64,000 nucleotides of DNA from positions 16,545,532 to 16,609,531 of the forward strand of contig NC_054746.1 in the NCBI RefSeq assembly GCF_018143015.1. The letters are read 5' to 3'. This stretch comes from Lytechinus variegatus. Its lineage: Eukaryota; Echinodermata; Echinoidea; Temnopleuroida; Toxopneustidae. Positions 49,601 to 62,310 of this stretch are shown one piece after another. The translations under genes were made by a program, and so were the position numbers. The notes under the pieces were generated by a model that had not been told where the DNA came from, made no database searches, and saw nothing but the letters and a program-made list of their open reading frames with translations. The first letter of the stretch is position 1. Each line of letters starts with the position of its first letter.

Positions 49601-52040
49601 GTAAATTCAACCCCCACTGGAGCACCACTTTAATCATCATTGCATCCAAAGACACAGTAATACTAAGTCAAATCCAACTTCTCTTTGTGATTTTTCTATT
49701 TTCCTGACCAGTACCCCTGACGGCTCTAATTATCCTGAGGGATATAGGTCTCATGTCTGCTGCCTTTTACCTACGCTATCAATCCTTACCACCTCCAATT
49801 ACATTAAGAAGGTACTTTGATCTCACTCATGCTACTGTACAGATGAAGCCTACATTTATAAGTAAGGTAAGAACATACATGTAATATTGTCATTCTTAGG
49901 AAATTGAATGATTCCAAGTTTGGTATAGGTGTTTGGACCACCTTTTGACATCTTTAGAGTTGCTGTGGCTCATTGGATAAGTCCAGGACTTTGAACCAAG
50001 GTCAGGGTTTCGAATCCTACCATTGATTGTATTCTTGTCCTTTGGCAAGGCATTTATCTACATTTGCCACTGTCCACCCAGGTGTAGTAAATGGGTACCC
50101 TGTAGGGGATTTCTTGCATGATCGAGCACTTGATCAGGTTAGCCGTGCTAAAGCCAGGGTAATAGTATTCAGTGCTTAGAAACGTATGAAGCGCTATACA
50201 AATGTTGCATATTATTATTTATCTGCACTATACCATACTTTTAATGAAGGGTGGTCGTGGGACAAATCTCACTATATTATTGTTAGGATTATTTTTGTAA
50301 ATTCATATTTGTTGCTGAAATAAAAGAATCTGAAATATGCTTCCAATTACAGCACCATTACCGAACTTAGAATCAATCTTTGTCTCATTTAAACAAGTCA
50401 TGATGAAGAAATTTATTCATAACATCTATTATCGGGGGGTATAAATCTCTGATTTGGATGGAGGAGACATCTGTGAAAAAAGATATCAAAATTTTTTTGT
50501 CGCACTCTGCATGCCAAATTATAAAACGGAATTTCACACCAAGCACAGCAACAAATCTTCAATTTTGTATATTATTATTAAGTGGTATTTATATTCCATG
50601 TTTAATTTGTTTTATGGTGCTTCCATTAACATATCTTTGCATTGCATGGAAGGGGGGGGCAAATATTCATGAACACCCTCCCTCTGTTTCTTTATGTATG
50701 TTAAAGGGGAATGGAACCTTGAAAATAAGTAGGCTTGTATGGAAACAGAAAAATCAAAGAATAAGAACAAAGAAAGTTTGAGAAAAATCGGACAGATAAT
50801 GAGAAAGTTATGAGCATTTGAATATTGCAATCACTAATGCTATGGAGATCTTCCCATTTGCAACGCGACAAGGATGTGTGATGTGTGAGCAACTTTCCCT
50901 TTGATGGACTATAAAATACCCTCAAAATGTCTCTTTCTGCTTTTTCTTGTGGTGATACAAACTCTTTATCCATGATGTATTCTTTAAAAATCTGTATTAC
51001 ATGCCCTCCTTTAGAAGGAACACATGATCTACAGATATATGTGATAAGAGAGGCAATTAAAGTGAAATGTATACTAAAGTAATGGGGAGAGTTGTTCACA
51101 AGTGACATCACACATCTTTGTCGCATTGCCAATATGAGGATCTCCATACCATTAGTGATCGCAATATTCAAATGCTCATAACTTTCTCATTATTTGTCTG
51201 ATTTTTCTCCAACTTTTGTTAATCTGTTTCTTTGATTTTTCTGTTTTCACACAATTTATCTTGTTTCAAATGTTTCATTCTCCTTTAAGTGAAACTCGTA
51301 TCAGTGGATAAAATTATATTTTATTGAGTAATGTTTTCTTTTAATCTTTCATTTATAGGTTAATACTGCAGTCCAGTTATCTCTTGTTGGATTCACTCTC
51401 GTTGCCCCTGTCTTTGCCTTCACAGATCATCCATTTCTTCATGGTTTATGGTAAGACACACTATAGCAGCCTGAAATTTCAGACTAAAAAATCGGTAGTT
51501 CCCTGGGGTCAACAGTACGCTTTGGAGTAAAACGAGTCAAACAATTTCTTGTGATATCTGATTATCCGGGAATTTTGATTGTTCAAATTATTTGATTGTT
51601 TACCCTGGTGAACAAATAAACAGCATAAAAGATATTCGTCCCAGGCTTGGTCAACAGCAATATGAAGACCCATCTTCCAACACAAAGATGAGCGTTGTAA
51701 TGAGTGACAATTATTTGGCACAAATCAAGTCAATTCTGGGTGTCAACTTTACTAGTCCCTTTACAAATATCAATTGGATCAATTTATTTATGTGTTTGTG
51801 GATTCACTGGTTTGGCTCTAGCCTTAATCTGATTACAGCAATTTATTTCAACCCAAAGTTATGTTTGCAGATCATATCAATTCAGCTTTGACAGAATTGC
51901 CTTGAATTAAGACATGGTTGTGTGATTTGTATTTCGATGTGTTCATTTCTAGGTATGTGACGGCCTCTACTACAGTATTATCTGGTCTGAGTTATTGCTT
52001 CTCTCGAGATGTCTTCAAATACTTAAACAGGAATAGATGA
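46588..52040 (+). CDS. CRLS1: Cardiolipin synthase (CMP-forming), mitochondrial
   Basis: Six coding exons join in frame: 46588-46938, 47334-47471, 47915-48044, 49712-49866, 51359-51450 and 51953-52040, giving 317 residues (human 301). The introns are GT-AG. The enzyme joins CDP-diacylglycerol and phosphatidylglycerol into cardiolipin in the inner mitochondrial membrane. The N-terminus [17 protein letters not shown] is a presequence. The CDP-alcohol phosphatidyltransferase motif is complete: D162, D165-G166, A169-R170, G180, D184 and D188, within [18 protein letters not shown] and IIDPLADK. Hydrophobic helices follow ([40 protein letters not shown]). The ATG at 46,588 is used because a stop lies in frame four codons upstream in the same exon. 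Introns 3 and 4 hold SINEs, and intron 4 also a palindromic MITE. Confidence 0.95.
48095..48456 (+). mobile_element. tRNA-derived SINE in CRLS1 intron 3
   Basis: The head contains an A-box-like GAGCCGTGGTGTGG and a B box GTGTTCGAATCCC (48,151-48,163). The body has 'tttggcaaggcgttaatcac' and 'gggtacccggttgg'. The tail runs 'agctctatataaaagcgg' into (ATT)n. It matches the SINE at 49,958 in block order with considerable divergence. It is not a functional tRNA: there is no cloverleaf beyond the boxes. Confidence 0.8.
48846..49640. mobile_element. Composite of family C and decayed family A MITEs in CRLS1 intron 3
   Basis: 48,846-48,950 begins TTAAAGGGTACTCTGGGCTG, the family C end, followed by 'aaaatttcatcaaaatc'. 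From about 48,958 it changes into a decayed family A copy ('tttacttttaagtcttg', 'gcatgtcagaccc', 'aaaacgtgattttgtgtaca') that runs to about 49,620. Family A appears to have inserted into family C. Confidence 0.6.
49958..50221 (+). mobile_element. tRNA-derived SINE in CRLS1 intron 4
   Basis: A-box-like GTGGCTCATTGGATAAG and B box GGTTTCGAATCC (50,006-50,017) are followed by 'tcctttggcaaggcattt' and 'gggtaccctgt'. The 3' end is AGCGCTATACAAATGTTGC with an ATT-rich tail. It is the most complete SINE copy in the window. Confidence 0.85.
50701..51288. mobile_element. TTAA-target palindromic MITE, family D, in CRLS1 intron 4
   Basis: TTAA at 50,701-50,704 and 51,285-51,288 flank the ends AGG(G/A)GAATG(G/A)AAC. 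Long inverted arms follow: 'gagaaagttatgagcatttgaatattgcaatca' near 50,798 reappears inverted near 51,155-51,192 (CTCATAACTTTCTCAT). About 580 bp, no transposase. Confidence 0.8.
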
Positions 52041-53135
52041 TGAACCCTGTGCAGCACCTTTGAATACATCCCCTGAATAGCATTGTGAGAGGTAGGTTTC
52101 TTCCGCAAGAAATTGATCCATGTTGTGCTGCACTCCCAGGTTAGGCAAAGGGGTACCTGGCATGACTAATTCCTTGAAAGCATCAAACGCTTTCAGCAGC
52201 TGGTGCTAAAGCCGGGGTAATATATAGTATGCCATTGAATAGGCAACTTGATAATCGGCACCTCGTAAATGCCATATATTACTTTCATTTACTGTACAAA
52301 GCAGCAGATGTAATCCAGAATCAAGAAGAAATTAGACAACAGGTGAATTAAGGGAGGACTTGCCTTGGAACACTCTCTCACTTAATTTTTGAGCAGTGTC
52401 ACACCAGTGTAAAGTACTTCCCATGCATGTGAACATGGTAAATTGAAAAGATTTGATCAGCTCAATTTTATTCATGAAGGTAGGTTTGCATCACCTGCTG
52501 TTATTGCTTTAAATAAAACATTTACCAACAGAAGTACTCCAAAATTGAAAAGAAAGTCATTTAGAAAAAAAAAATTAAGGGGGGGGGGTTAATGTACATT
52601 ATTGGCTTACAATTATCATTGACTCTACATTGGAGCAGAGTCACAAAAATGAAATGATACTTAAACAGAAATGGATGGACAAGTTGTGTCCTGCATCATA
52701 CATTTTCATACTGGGACCAGCGACACTAAGGCTTGCGATGGACAACAAATATGAAAGAACACACCCGTGTGGTTCCTGGTCAGTGTTTGAACAAAAATGT
52801 GCATGTAATATTTATCTTGAATTCTTGATTGAACCTTTTTATCATGAAGCCCGGGAGTAGTACATCTCTGTTTTGAATAAATCGTATATAGCAACAAAGG
52901 TGACTGTAAATACAGCAGCAAGTAGATGAAAGTTTAAATGAGTATATACCTGTCGGTGCTTGGAACAGAATCATTATTGGTCTATCCGGTATATGACAAT
53001 GTATGTTTGCAGATATGGTATTCATTCAAGATTGAAAAGAATTTTGTGTATGATGTGGACAATGCCTGTTTATATACAAAGTGAATTATGTCCTGCTTAC
53101 AGCCAGTGAAATAAATATACTCAAGATCAAATAAA
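52041..53135 (+). other. CRLS1 3' UTR
   Basis: AATAAA at 53,110-53,115 and 53,130-53,135 are likely poly(A) signals about 1.1 kb after the stop. 52,125-52,255 resembles the body of the SINEs ('gggtacctggcatgac', 'gctggtgctaaagccggggtaat') without their head or tail. No further coding sequence. Confidence 0.5.
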
Positions 53136-54000
53136 ATAACTGTAAAATTCTTTGTTTATGGAGTTTTTCTTTATTTGATTTTGAATATATATGTATTTAT
53201 ATCATTTTTATGTCTATATTATATGTCCTCAACATTCAGTTGGTTTATTTGCTTTGTACTAAAGGCATGCCATCTTGTTTATCTAGTTGCAAGTAGCATG
53301 CTGCAAATATAGAAATTCTATGCATTTCTGTTTGCTCAACCCATTTATGAAGTTTGTTAAATATTACATTTCCGGCAGGAATCTTGAAAGAAATCGTTTC
53401 TCCAGTGTTAATGAAAACTGCAGATGGATTCTATCATGGTATGGTATTCCATTTACAAAGGATGTCCTGGATAAGGTTTGACTGAGGTTTTGATACTCAA
53501 ACTTCAGTGAAAATCAATTTTAATGAAAATTGATATACAGTGAAGCAGTGTTTGAACATGCAAGACCGAGCCAATTTGATAAATTCAAATGTTTTGATTA
53601 TTTCATTAAGCAGCAATACATATTTCAAACTGTGTATAACTTGAATAGTGTGCAAAACCCACTCATGATACTACATGATATCTTTATCAGACCTCTGATT
53701 TGGCAATTAAGAAAATGACATTGCCCTAATTTTATTAGCAGTGAGAGTAGTATTAGGGTGTATTGTTTACATCTTTTTATTGTAATTGATTTATGTGCAG
53801 AGAGGAAGGAAGCTGTAACTTTATTCACTTTTTTTCTCTTGGCACCCCAGGATGCTTAGAAAAAGCTGCACAATTAATAAAGGTGTACTCTGTCCTGATA
53901 TTAACATTAAAGGATAATGAAGACCCAATTCTAACTATTTGAACACTAGTTAAGCCAGCATGTATCCCGCAATGCTGATCAATAGTAGGCCTATGTTTTT
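53136..54000. other. AT-rich spacer, nothing recognised
   Basis: Open frames here are short and composition-driven. Confidence 0.45.
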
Positions 54001-55107
54001 GTCTCACCTGCGAAGCAAAGTGAGACTATAGGCGCCGCTTTTCCGACGGCGGCGGTGTCAACATCAAATCTTAACCTGAGGTTAAGTTTTTGAAATGACG
54101 TCATAATTTAGAAAGTATATGGACCTAGTTAATAAAACTTGGCCATAAGGTTAATCAAGTATTACTGAACATCACATGAGAGTTTCATGTCACATGACCA
54201 AGGTCAAAGGTCATTTAGGGTCAATGAACTTAGACCATGTTGGAGGAATCAACATCGAAATCTTAACCTGAGGTTAAGTTTTTGAAATGTCATCATAACT
54301 TAGAAAATATATGGACCTAGTTCATGAAACTTGGACATAAGGTTAATCAAGTATCACTGAACATCCTGCATGAGTTTCACGTCACATGACCAAGGTCAAA
54401 GGTCATTTAGGGTCAATGAACTTTGGCAGAATTAGGGATATCTGTTGAATTCCCATCATAACTTTGAATGTTTATGGATCTGATTCATGAAACTTGGACA
54501 TAATAGTAATCAAGCATCACTGAAAATTTTGTGCAAGTTTCAGGTCTCATGATTAAGGTCAAAGGTCATTTAGGGTCAATGAACTTTGGCCGAATCGGGG
54601 GTATCTGTTGAATTACCATCATAACTTTGAAAGTTTATTGGTCTAGTTCATTAAACTTGGACATTAGAGTAATCAAGTATCACTGAACATCCTGTGCGCG
54701 TTTCAGGTCACATTACCAAGGTCAAAGGTCAATGAACTTTGGCCGAATTGGGTGTATCTGTTGAATTACCATCATAACTTTGAAAGTTTATGGATCTGAT
54801 TCATGAAACTTGTACATAAGAGTAATCAAGTATCACTGAACATCCTGTTCGAGTTTCAGGTCACATGATCAAGGTAAAAGGTCATGTAAGGTCAATGAAC
54901 TTTGGCCATGTTGGGGTTTTTTGTTGAATAACCATCATATCTCTGTAAGTTTATTGGTCTAGTTCATAAAAAGTGGACATACATGTAAGAGTAACCATGT
55001 ATCACTGAACATCTTGTGCGAGTTAGAGTAGTATTCAAAGTCAGCACTGCTGCTATATTGAACCGCGTGATGCAGGTGAGACGGCCAGAGGCATTCCACT
55101 TGTTGTT
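54001..55107. mobile_element. DR1-bearing TIR element, family E copy 2 (longest)
   Basis: It begins GTCTCACCTGCGAAGCA and ends with the inverse ATGCAGGTGAGAC near 55,082, followed by 'ggccagaggcattccacttg' as in copy 1. About six tandem units of 160-190 bp. Perfect AGGTCAAAGGTCA sites lie at 54,201, 54,393, 54,556 and 54,719, with a one-base variant near 54,871. No reading frame. Confidence 0.75.
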
Positions 55108-57140
55108 TATTTTGCTTCTGATGGAAAAGACAGTTTCATGATTTATTACTTGCATAAGTTGACCTTTCAGAAGTCAAGTACACTCCCAATGTGAAGAAAT
55201 GTTAAGACCTGTTTACCATTTGTACGTTCAACTTCTCCTAAACATGAGTTCATGTAGGGAGTCAAGTTTTGTTCATTACTTCCCCCAAAAGGGAAACTGT
55301 ATAAATTTATGAGATATATTTGATAGAAAAAAACCCTTGCATCTTGGAGAGATTATCAGATGATAAGTCCATACTTGCATATTATTGTGACTTTTGATAG
55401 TTTTATCATGGAGTCATAACTCTTTGAGTTTTATTTATAGTTAATCAAAAGCTGAAAGCATTTATAAAGTGAACTTTAATTGAGGAAATGGAAAGAAATA
55501 TAGAATACACTGTACTAAATGATTGAAGTATCATTCTATTATGTCTTCATTTCTTTGTCAATTATGCCAATTTTGTAAATATATATATATTTTTATGATG
55601 ATGATAATGAAATAAAAAAAAATTATCAATAAATGCCACCAACCGAGGTATAAAGAAACATACAAATTGTTTCTGGTGTATTGTGTTAGTGCATGATATT
55701 AGCATGATATGATTTGTAATGTATTATTTGGAAAGGGGTGAAAGGTGTGATTGTTTCTTAAGATATTCATCACAAATGCATGTATAGTGATACTTAATAC
55801 CAACTTATGTCTTTTTTTTTTTGGGGGGGGGGTCTCCCCTTTTCTGCTTTTATGACTCTTTTACTCCCATTATTCTTGCCCTTTATCCTTTGATACATGG
55901 GTTTTAATGTCTCAGCCTAGAGTAAGAAACAGTTGTTTTGTTTTCCTCAATGTTTCTGTGTGCATTGTAAAGAAGTGAAATGGAAGTTTCTTAAATATGA
56001 GATTACCCACATATTTTTTTTGTACAGTGGTTCAGAACTTATATTTGTGCTGTATGTGCTTTCTTATTCTACTGCTTCATTTTTTTTTTAAGAGGACACT
56101 GTTTGACATTGGAACGTGTACTGTCTGATAAATTAGTAGATATGTTCAAAGTCAATATTTAAAGTTTGTTGCAAACATGTAATCGTATAGATAAAAATAT
56201 TATTAATGAAGTAATGTCTAAGTATGTGTAAAACACTTAATATGGAGAGAAGTTTGTGGACAGAATTGGCACCCCATTAGTCACACAATAGCAAATTATC
56301 TGTAGCCTTTATGGTTTTCAGATTTTAAAAATTGCATTTCAATAATCAATTCTGATTGATAAGACAATGAAGAATGATTGACAATATTAAAGATGAGTGG
56401 GTTCAGAATTGGGAAAAACAAAGACAGTAATATTTACCCAAAAATACCAGATATGGTCAATTTTTAGAAGTTAAATGCATTTCATTCAAAAAGAATTTTA
56501 TAAAAATCTTCATTTCTATTTTTTTCTTCAATTTTTGATGAATTTGTTTTTATCCATTTGATTTTATATTCCAATTATATGTTTATTATTATTATTTTCT
56601 ATTTTTTTTCCATGATATACCGGTATTTTCATGCCTTCAACTACATGCTAAATAAGCCTACTCATACCATCAAGCACAAATTGTGAAACTAACTTCTCTT
56701 CCGACACCAAAAATTGTGACTTTCTTGCAACCCTTAATAGTATTTACTATTTATCATTTATTTAGTAGTATCTTTGTACTGATTGATTAATATATTTATC
56801 TATTTTGGGTGTTTTGAATACAATCTAACATTGTTATATAATTCACTCACAGGTGATGATTGAATCATGAATTGGTTGACTGTAGCTGACCTTTGAAGAA
56901 AAAGCAGGCATATAACATAGAGTTTATTCATATTTCAAAATATTTCATGCTTCCCATCCTGTCAAATATACTTGCCCCAAGTTACACATTAACAATATTA
57001 ACAGCTCAGTTGCTTTGACACTTCCTTTTTTATTGATGAGTCCAATAACTTTTTTTTAATCTCATAATTAATATAACACTATAAGAGAGGCTTCATTAGA
57101 AACATTTATCACACATTCCATCCATTATCCACTGGAGGTC
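55108..57140. other. AT-rich spacer, nothing recognised
   Basis: Two kilobases of low-GC DNA with small homopolymer runs (a T-then-G run at about 55,811-55,832). No exon-like stretch or repeat border was found. Confidence 0.45.
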
Positions 57141-57149
57141 ATTATTTAC

Positions 57150-60100
57150 CGCATACATTCGTAATTCCGAAGCTTCGTAATTCCGAAGGTTCGGTTATTC
57201 CGAAGGTTCGTATTTCCGAAGGTTCGTAATTCCGAAGGTTCGTAATTCCGAAGGTTCGTCAATCCGAAAACGAAATAAGGTTCGTAATTCCGAAGGTTCG
57301 TTAATCCGAAAACAAAATAAGGTTCGTAATTCCGAAGGTTCGTTAATCCGAAAACAAAATAAGGTTCGTAATTCCGAAGGTTCGTTAATCCGAAACGAAA
57401 TAAGGTTCGTAATTCCGAAGGTTCGTTAATCCGAAAACGAAATAAGGTTCGTTAATCCGAAAACGAAATAAGGTTCGTTAATCCGAAAACGAAATAAGGT
57501 TCGTTAATCCGAAAATTAAATAAGGTTCGTATTTCCGAAAATGAAAATAATTCATTTTGGTAACAAAAACGATGTTGTCATTACAAGATTACACGATATT
57601 ATGCAATGATAGTAATAACGATCGATGATACATGCGTGTGTTGGGGCCAAAGCATGTATTTCATTAAGAATGGCGCCCTGATCAAGCATAGGCTAATTTC
57701 GATTTTATCTGCCTATAAGCAAAAGGTTTAATTAAAGATGCAGGGGATCAAGTGTGTTGGAAGCGTGCGAGCAACCTCTAGATAATAGGATTTGTATTGG
57801 AGGGGATGTCATTTTAAATAACAGCTTCTGCATGCTGGTAATAAAAATAAAAATAATACTAATAATGATCCTTGTGAAATGTTGAAAGCGCGAATCGCAA
57901 GCTGAAACTAGTAGACATTTCATGTAACAAGACGTGAAGTGAGCATTCGGAGCATTTTTTGTAATCGTGAGAAAGATGTGTATCTTTCTAAAGAATTAAT
58001 GCGAGGGCGAGCTGTAATTTGTTTATATACTGACCTGGGGCCCGTTGCATGAAACGTTTTACCTGAGAAAACTCAGGTTGTTTTTACAGGAGTTTTTGCC
58101 CTGTACTAAAGTCATTGGCGGAAATCAGACTAACCTTAGTTTTCAGTTTTTACCAGAGTTTTCTCAGGTAAAAAGTTTTATGCAACAGGCTTCAGAAAGT
58201 AATCTTTTAAGGACTGCATTTAGTGACTCATGAATAGAATATATATCTCACGAACTAAATAATGAGAGCGCGAACCGCAAGCTTAAAATTTGTGATATTC
58301 CAACCTGAAAACTGGACATTTCATACTTCTTTTTTGTAACCAGGAATAGAATGAGTTCCTCAATAAACAATACTTGATGCGAGCGAGAAACGTGAGCCAA
58401 ATTTTTCCGATTTTCCAACCTGAAAACTGGACATTCTAAGCATTCTTGTAAAAAAAAAATTATAATAGCTGGGAGAATATTTTTCAGAACTAAAGTGGCT
58501 TCTCTGGGTAAATGATATCTATATCAATATTATCATTCTAGGCCCACATGAAATTTCCAAAAGTTTGAGCACGTGATTCGCTCGCAACATCTCACAAGGA
58601 TGCCCTTTTAACAGTATTGACCAAAAAGGTGAATTTTACATCTTCAGATTTGACTTTTTCCCCCAAACCGCTTGCTCTCTACGCTCGCAGAAATGAAACG
58701 TAAATATATAACTTTAGTGATCACTTAAAAAATTGTGCTCAATTTAGTTACTACAAAACACACAACCTCTTTACACAGATGATAATCTAATGGTGAAAAT
58801 ATCCGTTTGCACCAAATTGCCCCTATTGGCCCCTTTTTTTTGCTTTGCCCCCCCCCCAAAAAAAAAAAATACGTTCCGCCGCCATTGGCTAAAACACGCA
58901 TCGTCTTCATGGCTAACTGCAAAAAGTTCTTAAAATGTCCCCTTTAGATCAGGTCAGAGCTTATATATTTAAAAATTCTCTTCGCGCTTCTTGCTAGCAG
59001 TTATTGTCTAATTTTAGTTACATAGGCATCTCGCTTTGAAGATCACAAACATATTGCCCATCATATTAACAAAAATATATAGCTCGCGCTCGCATTATTT
59101 AAAAAGGGTTTATCATGTTATTACATATTTACTTTAATTTATAAGGATAAACTAATTATTGACTGTTAGGACTACCCTTTCAAAGAAACAAACAAAAATC
59201 AACTTTAAACTGCCGATCAAGGAAAATATGGCTTAAAAAAATTGCCCCCCCCCCCCTCTATTTGACGAAAGTTGGATCCACCAGGAGGGAGGCAGGGGGC
59301 ATCAAAAATGGAATAAAAAACAGGGGAATGCATATTTTCCAAAATGGGAAAGTTCCTTTTTCAAAAATAAATATGCCGTTTTTCATGATTTTTTCGAAAT
59401 AAAATACTCTTTTTAAAGTATACAAGTTAAGTTAAGTTTTCAGGCTGGAATATTGAAAAATTTCAGCTTGCGCTTCGCACTCTCATTCGATTGGTGAAAT
59501 ATTCATCCTAAAGAGGTCACTAAATGCTTTCTTTAACAGGTTCCTTTTCTGGTCAGTATGTTTAAGCTCGCGTTTTGCGCTCGTGTTAATTCTTTAGTTA
59601 GATGCACATCTTTTTTAATGACAGCAGAAATCTGCTCGGATTTTTAAAAACTAATTTTCATTTTTTATTGAAATAACCTAAGGTTTAGCTTGTGATTCAC
59701 GCTCGCAACACCTCGCAATAATGCCATTTTAAGAATAATTGACCACAAAAAAACGTTATACAACTTCACCTTTGAATTTGTTTTACCAAGCCGCTCGCTC
59801 ATTATACTCTCTCCCGAAAAATAAAGCCTAAATATACATTTCGCCATAATAAGAAGTCACTTCAAAAAAGTTTTTCTCTTCTTAATCACTATAACAAACA
59901 CACAATGACTTCAAGCAGATGATAATCTTAAGGTGAAAATATCACCAAAGTGCCCATTTCGTTCGTTCGGCCGCCCTTGCCTTCCCATCCTCATATGATA
60001 ACTGAACGGCAACAGTGTCCCCCGCCCCCTCCCTTGCCTCTGCCTCTGCTTTCCCGGTTTTCATTTTTCGGATTAACGAACCTTATTTTGTTTTCGGATT

Positions 60101-60530
60101 AACGAACCTTATTTTGTTTTCGGATTAACGAACCTTATTTCGTTTTCGGATTAACGAACCTTATTTTGTTTTCGGATTAACGAACCTTATTTCGGATTAA
60201 CGAACCTTATTTCGTTTTCGGATTAACGAACCTTCGGAAAAACGAACCTTATTTCGTTTTCGGATCAACGAACCTTCGGAATAACGAACCTTTTTTCGTT
60301 TTCGGATTAACGAACCTTCGGAACAACGAACCTTATTTCGTTTTCGGATTATCGAACCTTCGGAATAACGAATCGTCGGAATTACGCCACAAATGTTCGG
60401 ATTAACGAACCCTTTTTCGTTTTCGGATTAACGAACATCGAGGTATAGGCAATTTACGTGTTTCGGAATTACGAACCTTCGGAATAAAGAACCTTCGGAA
60501 TTACGAAGCTTCGGAATTACGAAGTGTAAC
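57150..60530. mobile_element. Long foldback/MULE-like element M copy 2 (inverted)
   Basis: A 3,381-bp inverted counterpart of 9,739-12,986. It is flanked by ATTATTTAC at 57,141-57,149 and 60,531-60,539 (10 bp if the shared C is counted). Terminal arrays of about 26-bp units lie at 57,160-57,540 and 60,055-60,530. Relative to copy 1 it keeps one extra internal unit of about 130 bp near 58,320-58,440, between repeats of 'cctgaaaactggacatt'. That accounts for the 133-bp length difference. No transposase. Confidence 0.8.
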
Positions 60531-60539
60531 ATTATTTAC

Positions 60540-61136
60540 AAACGAAGAATACCGATGTTTATTTTATAGTTGATGATATGTGTATTTATGATAGAACAAG
60601 CAAAGTAGTTATAAAAATGTTATAAATACCTGTTTTATAGTGGAATCTTAATAATGCATATATAATTAATCTCTTAAAACCATGATGGATCAAAGTTCAC
60701 AGAAACTGCAATAAAGTTGATGGGGAGTACAATAGACCTACATGTACTGTATCTAATCAAGCCTTCTTTACCCCCCCCCCCATTTTACGGAGAGCAAGAC
60801 CACTGTCTCTTTACCCCATTCTCCTCATCTTTGTGAAACTGGGGCGGTAACACAAAGCTTAGCAATGAACATAGGACATTTTTTATACTATTGATTGCAT
60901 CGACTACAATGTACAAATCAATCATGAAAACAAGTGTACGATTAATTGCTAACTTTTGTGTTACGGGACCCTGGATTCCCTTAAACCACTTTGCAAAAAA
61001 CCAGCTTAGAAAATTGCTTCATTAACATCCTCATCACCATCTCCTGAACTGGTTTCCAAAACTCTCTCACATACAGTGGTTATGTTGCTATGGGAACAGT
61101 CTCAATGGGGTCACATGTTTTGCTTATTGCAGAAAA
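60540..61136. other. Spacer, nothing recognised
   Basis: Low-GC DNA with a C-run at about 60,771-60,781. No exon or repeat border. Confidence 0.4.
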
Positions 61137-61606
61137 ACACTTTGATGGTCCAGGCTGGAGATATTTATTTCTCAATAGAGTAAAATTCACAAAGCAAAAT
61201 GTTGAAAATTTCATCAAAATCGGATAACAAATAACAAAGTTATTGAATTTTAAAGATTTGCATTGTTCCAGTGAAACAGTTCTAGGCATGTCTTTATGAA
61301 TATTCATTAGATGGGCTGATGACATCATATCCCCACTTGTTCTTTTGTATTTTATTATATGAAATTAGGTTTATTCAAAAAAACTTACCACCAAGAACTA
61401 AACAATTGGATTGACAACTGATTAAGTGCATTATTTATTTGCTGCCACAACCTATTTGATCAAAATGGAGACACATCATTTACACATTGAAAAAATGAAA
61501 CATATGATTTCATGTAATAAAATAAGAAAAGGGAAAGTGGGGACGTGACATCAATTTTATTCTATTTATTTGGATTTAGAAGTTTTCAGCCCAGACCATC
61601 CCTTTA
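61137..61606. mobile_element. Palindromic MITE, family C
   Basis: The left end GATGGTCCAGGCTG (61,144) is inverted as CAGCCCAGACCATC near 61,588, followed by CCTTTAAA. The interior has 'aaaatttcatcaaaatcgg' and 'gatgacatcatatcccc', as in family B, so the two families are related. TTAA is intact only on the right. Confidence 0.6.
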
Positions 61607-62310
61607 AAACATTGTTTAGAGTTTTTATTATGACAGAACCAACCCAATATCTCATGTCATAAGGTTCTATTACAGATTTATTGGAAGAATATGCACCAAA
61701 CTGTTTCTTATACAAAATGTGTTGATCTTTAACAAAGATTTCTTCATTTCCTTGAAGTACATGTGAAGAGATGTTCTCTTTTTTCGAGCAAGACAAGCAA
61801 TCTTCAGGAACCAAGATTGGCCATTATATGTAAATTTTAATGGATAGTTTTACTTCTCCTGCATGAGTTGACTCTGTGAAAACACATTATCTTCCATGAT
61901 TGCAAGGAATTGACCTACCAGAGATGAGGGTTTGATGTCCATTTAAAAAAAAGTATGGGCTATCAAAATTGTCATCACCATGGCACCAACATGCTAGTTT
62001 TGTTCAGATCTTCTATCCAACTACAGCTACTGAATATATATCATGATTATTATTTGAAAGCTACTGATTATAATGTTACATACTATGTTATTTTTTATAT
62101 AGCAAGAGTCATTTTTTTACAAGTCATGCTGGGAATAACAAGTTGAATCTGGATTCTAGTGCAATGAGCATTCCTGGACAGTGCATGCTCAATTTGTACA
62201 CATTATTATCATCATTATGCCTTGAGATAGCTGAGAAGATGATTCTACAAAAAAAAACATATTTATAGTCTTGCTTAGGGTAGACTTTCTTGACAAATTA
62301 ATGTGGATAG
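61607..62310. other. Downstream flank of the GH31 gene
   Basis: Mixed AT-rich sequence that should include the 3' UTR of the minus-strand glycosidase. No other gene was seen. Confidence 0.4.

Noticed and set aside
57732-58233. Frames within the second foldback element
   Set aside because: The same DNA is present in the first copy without conserved frames. No transposase motifs.
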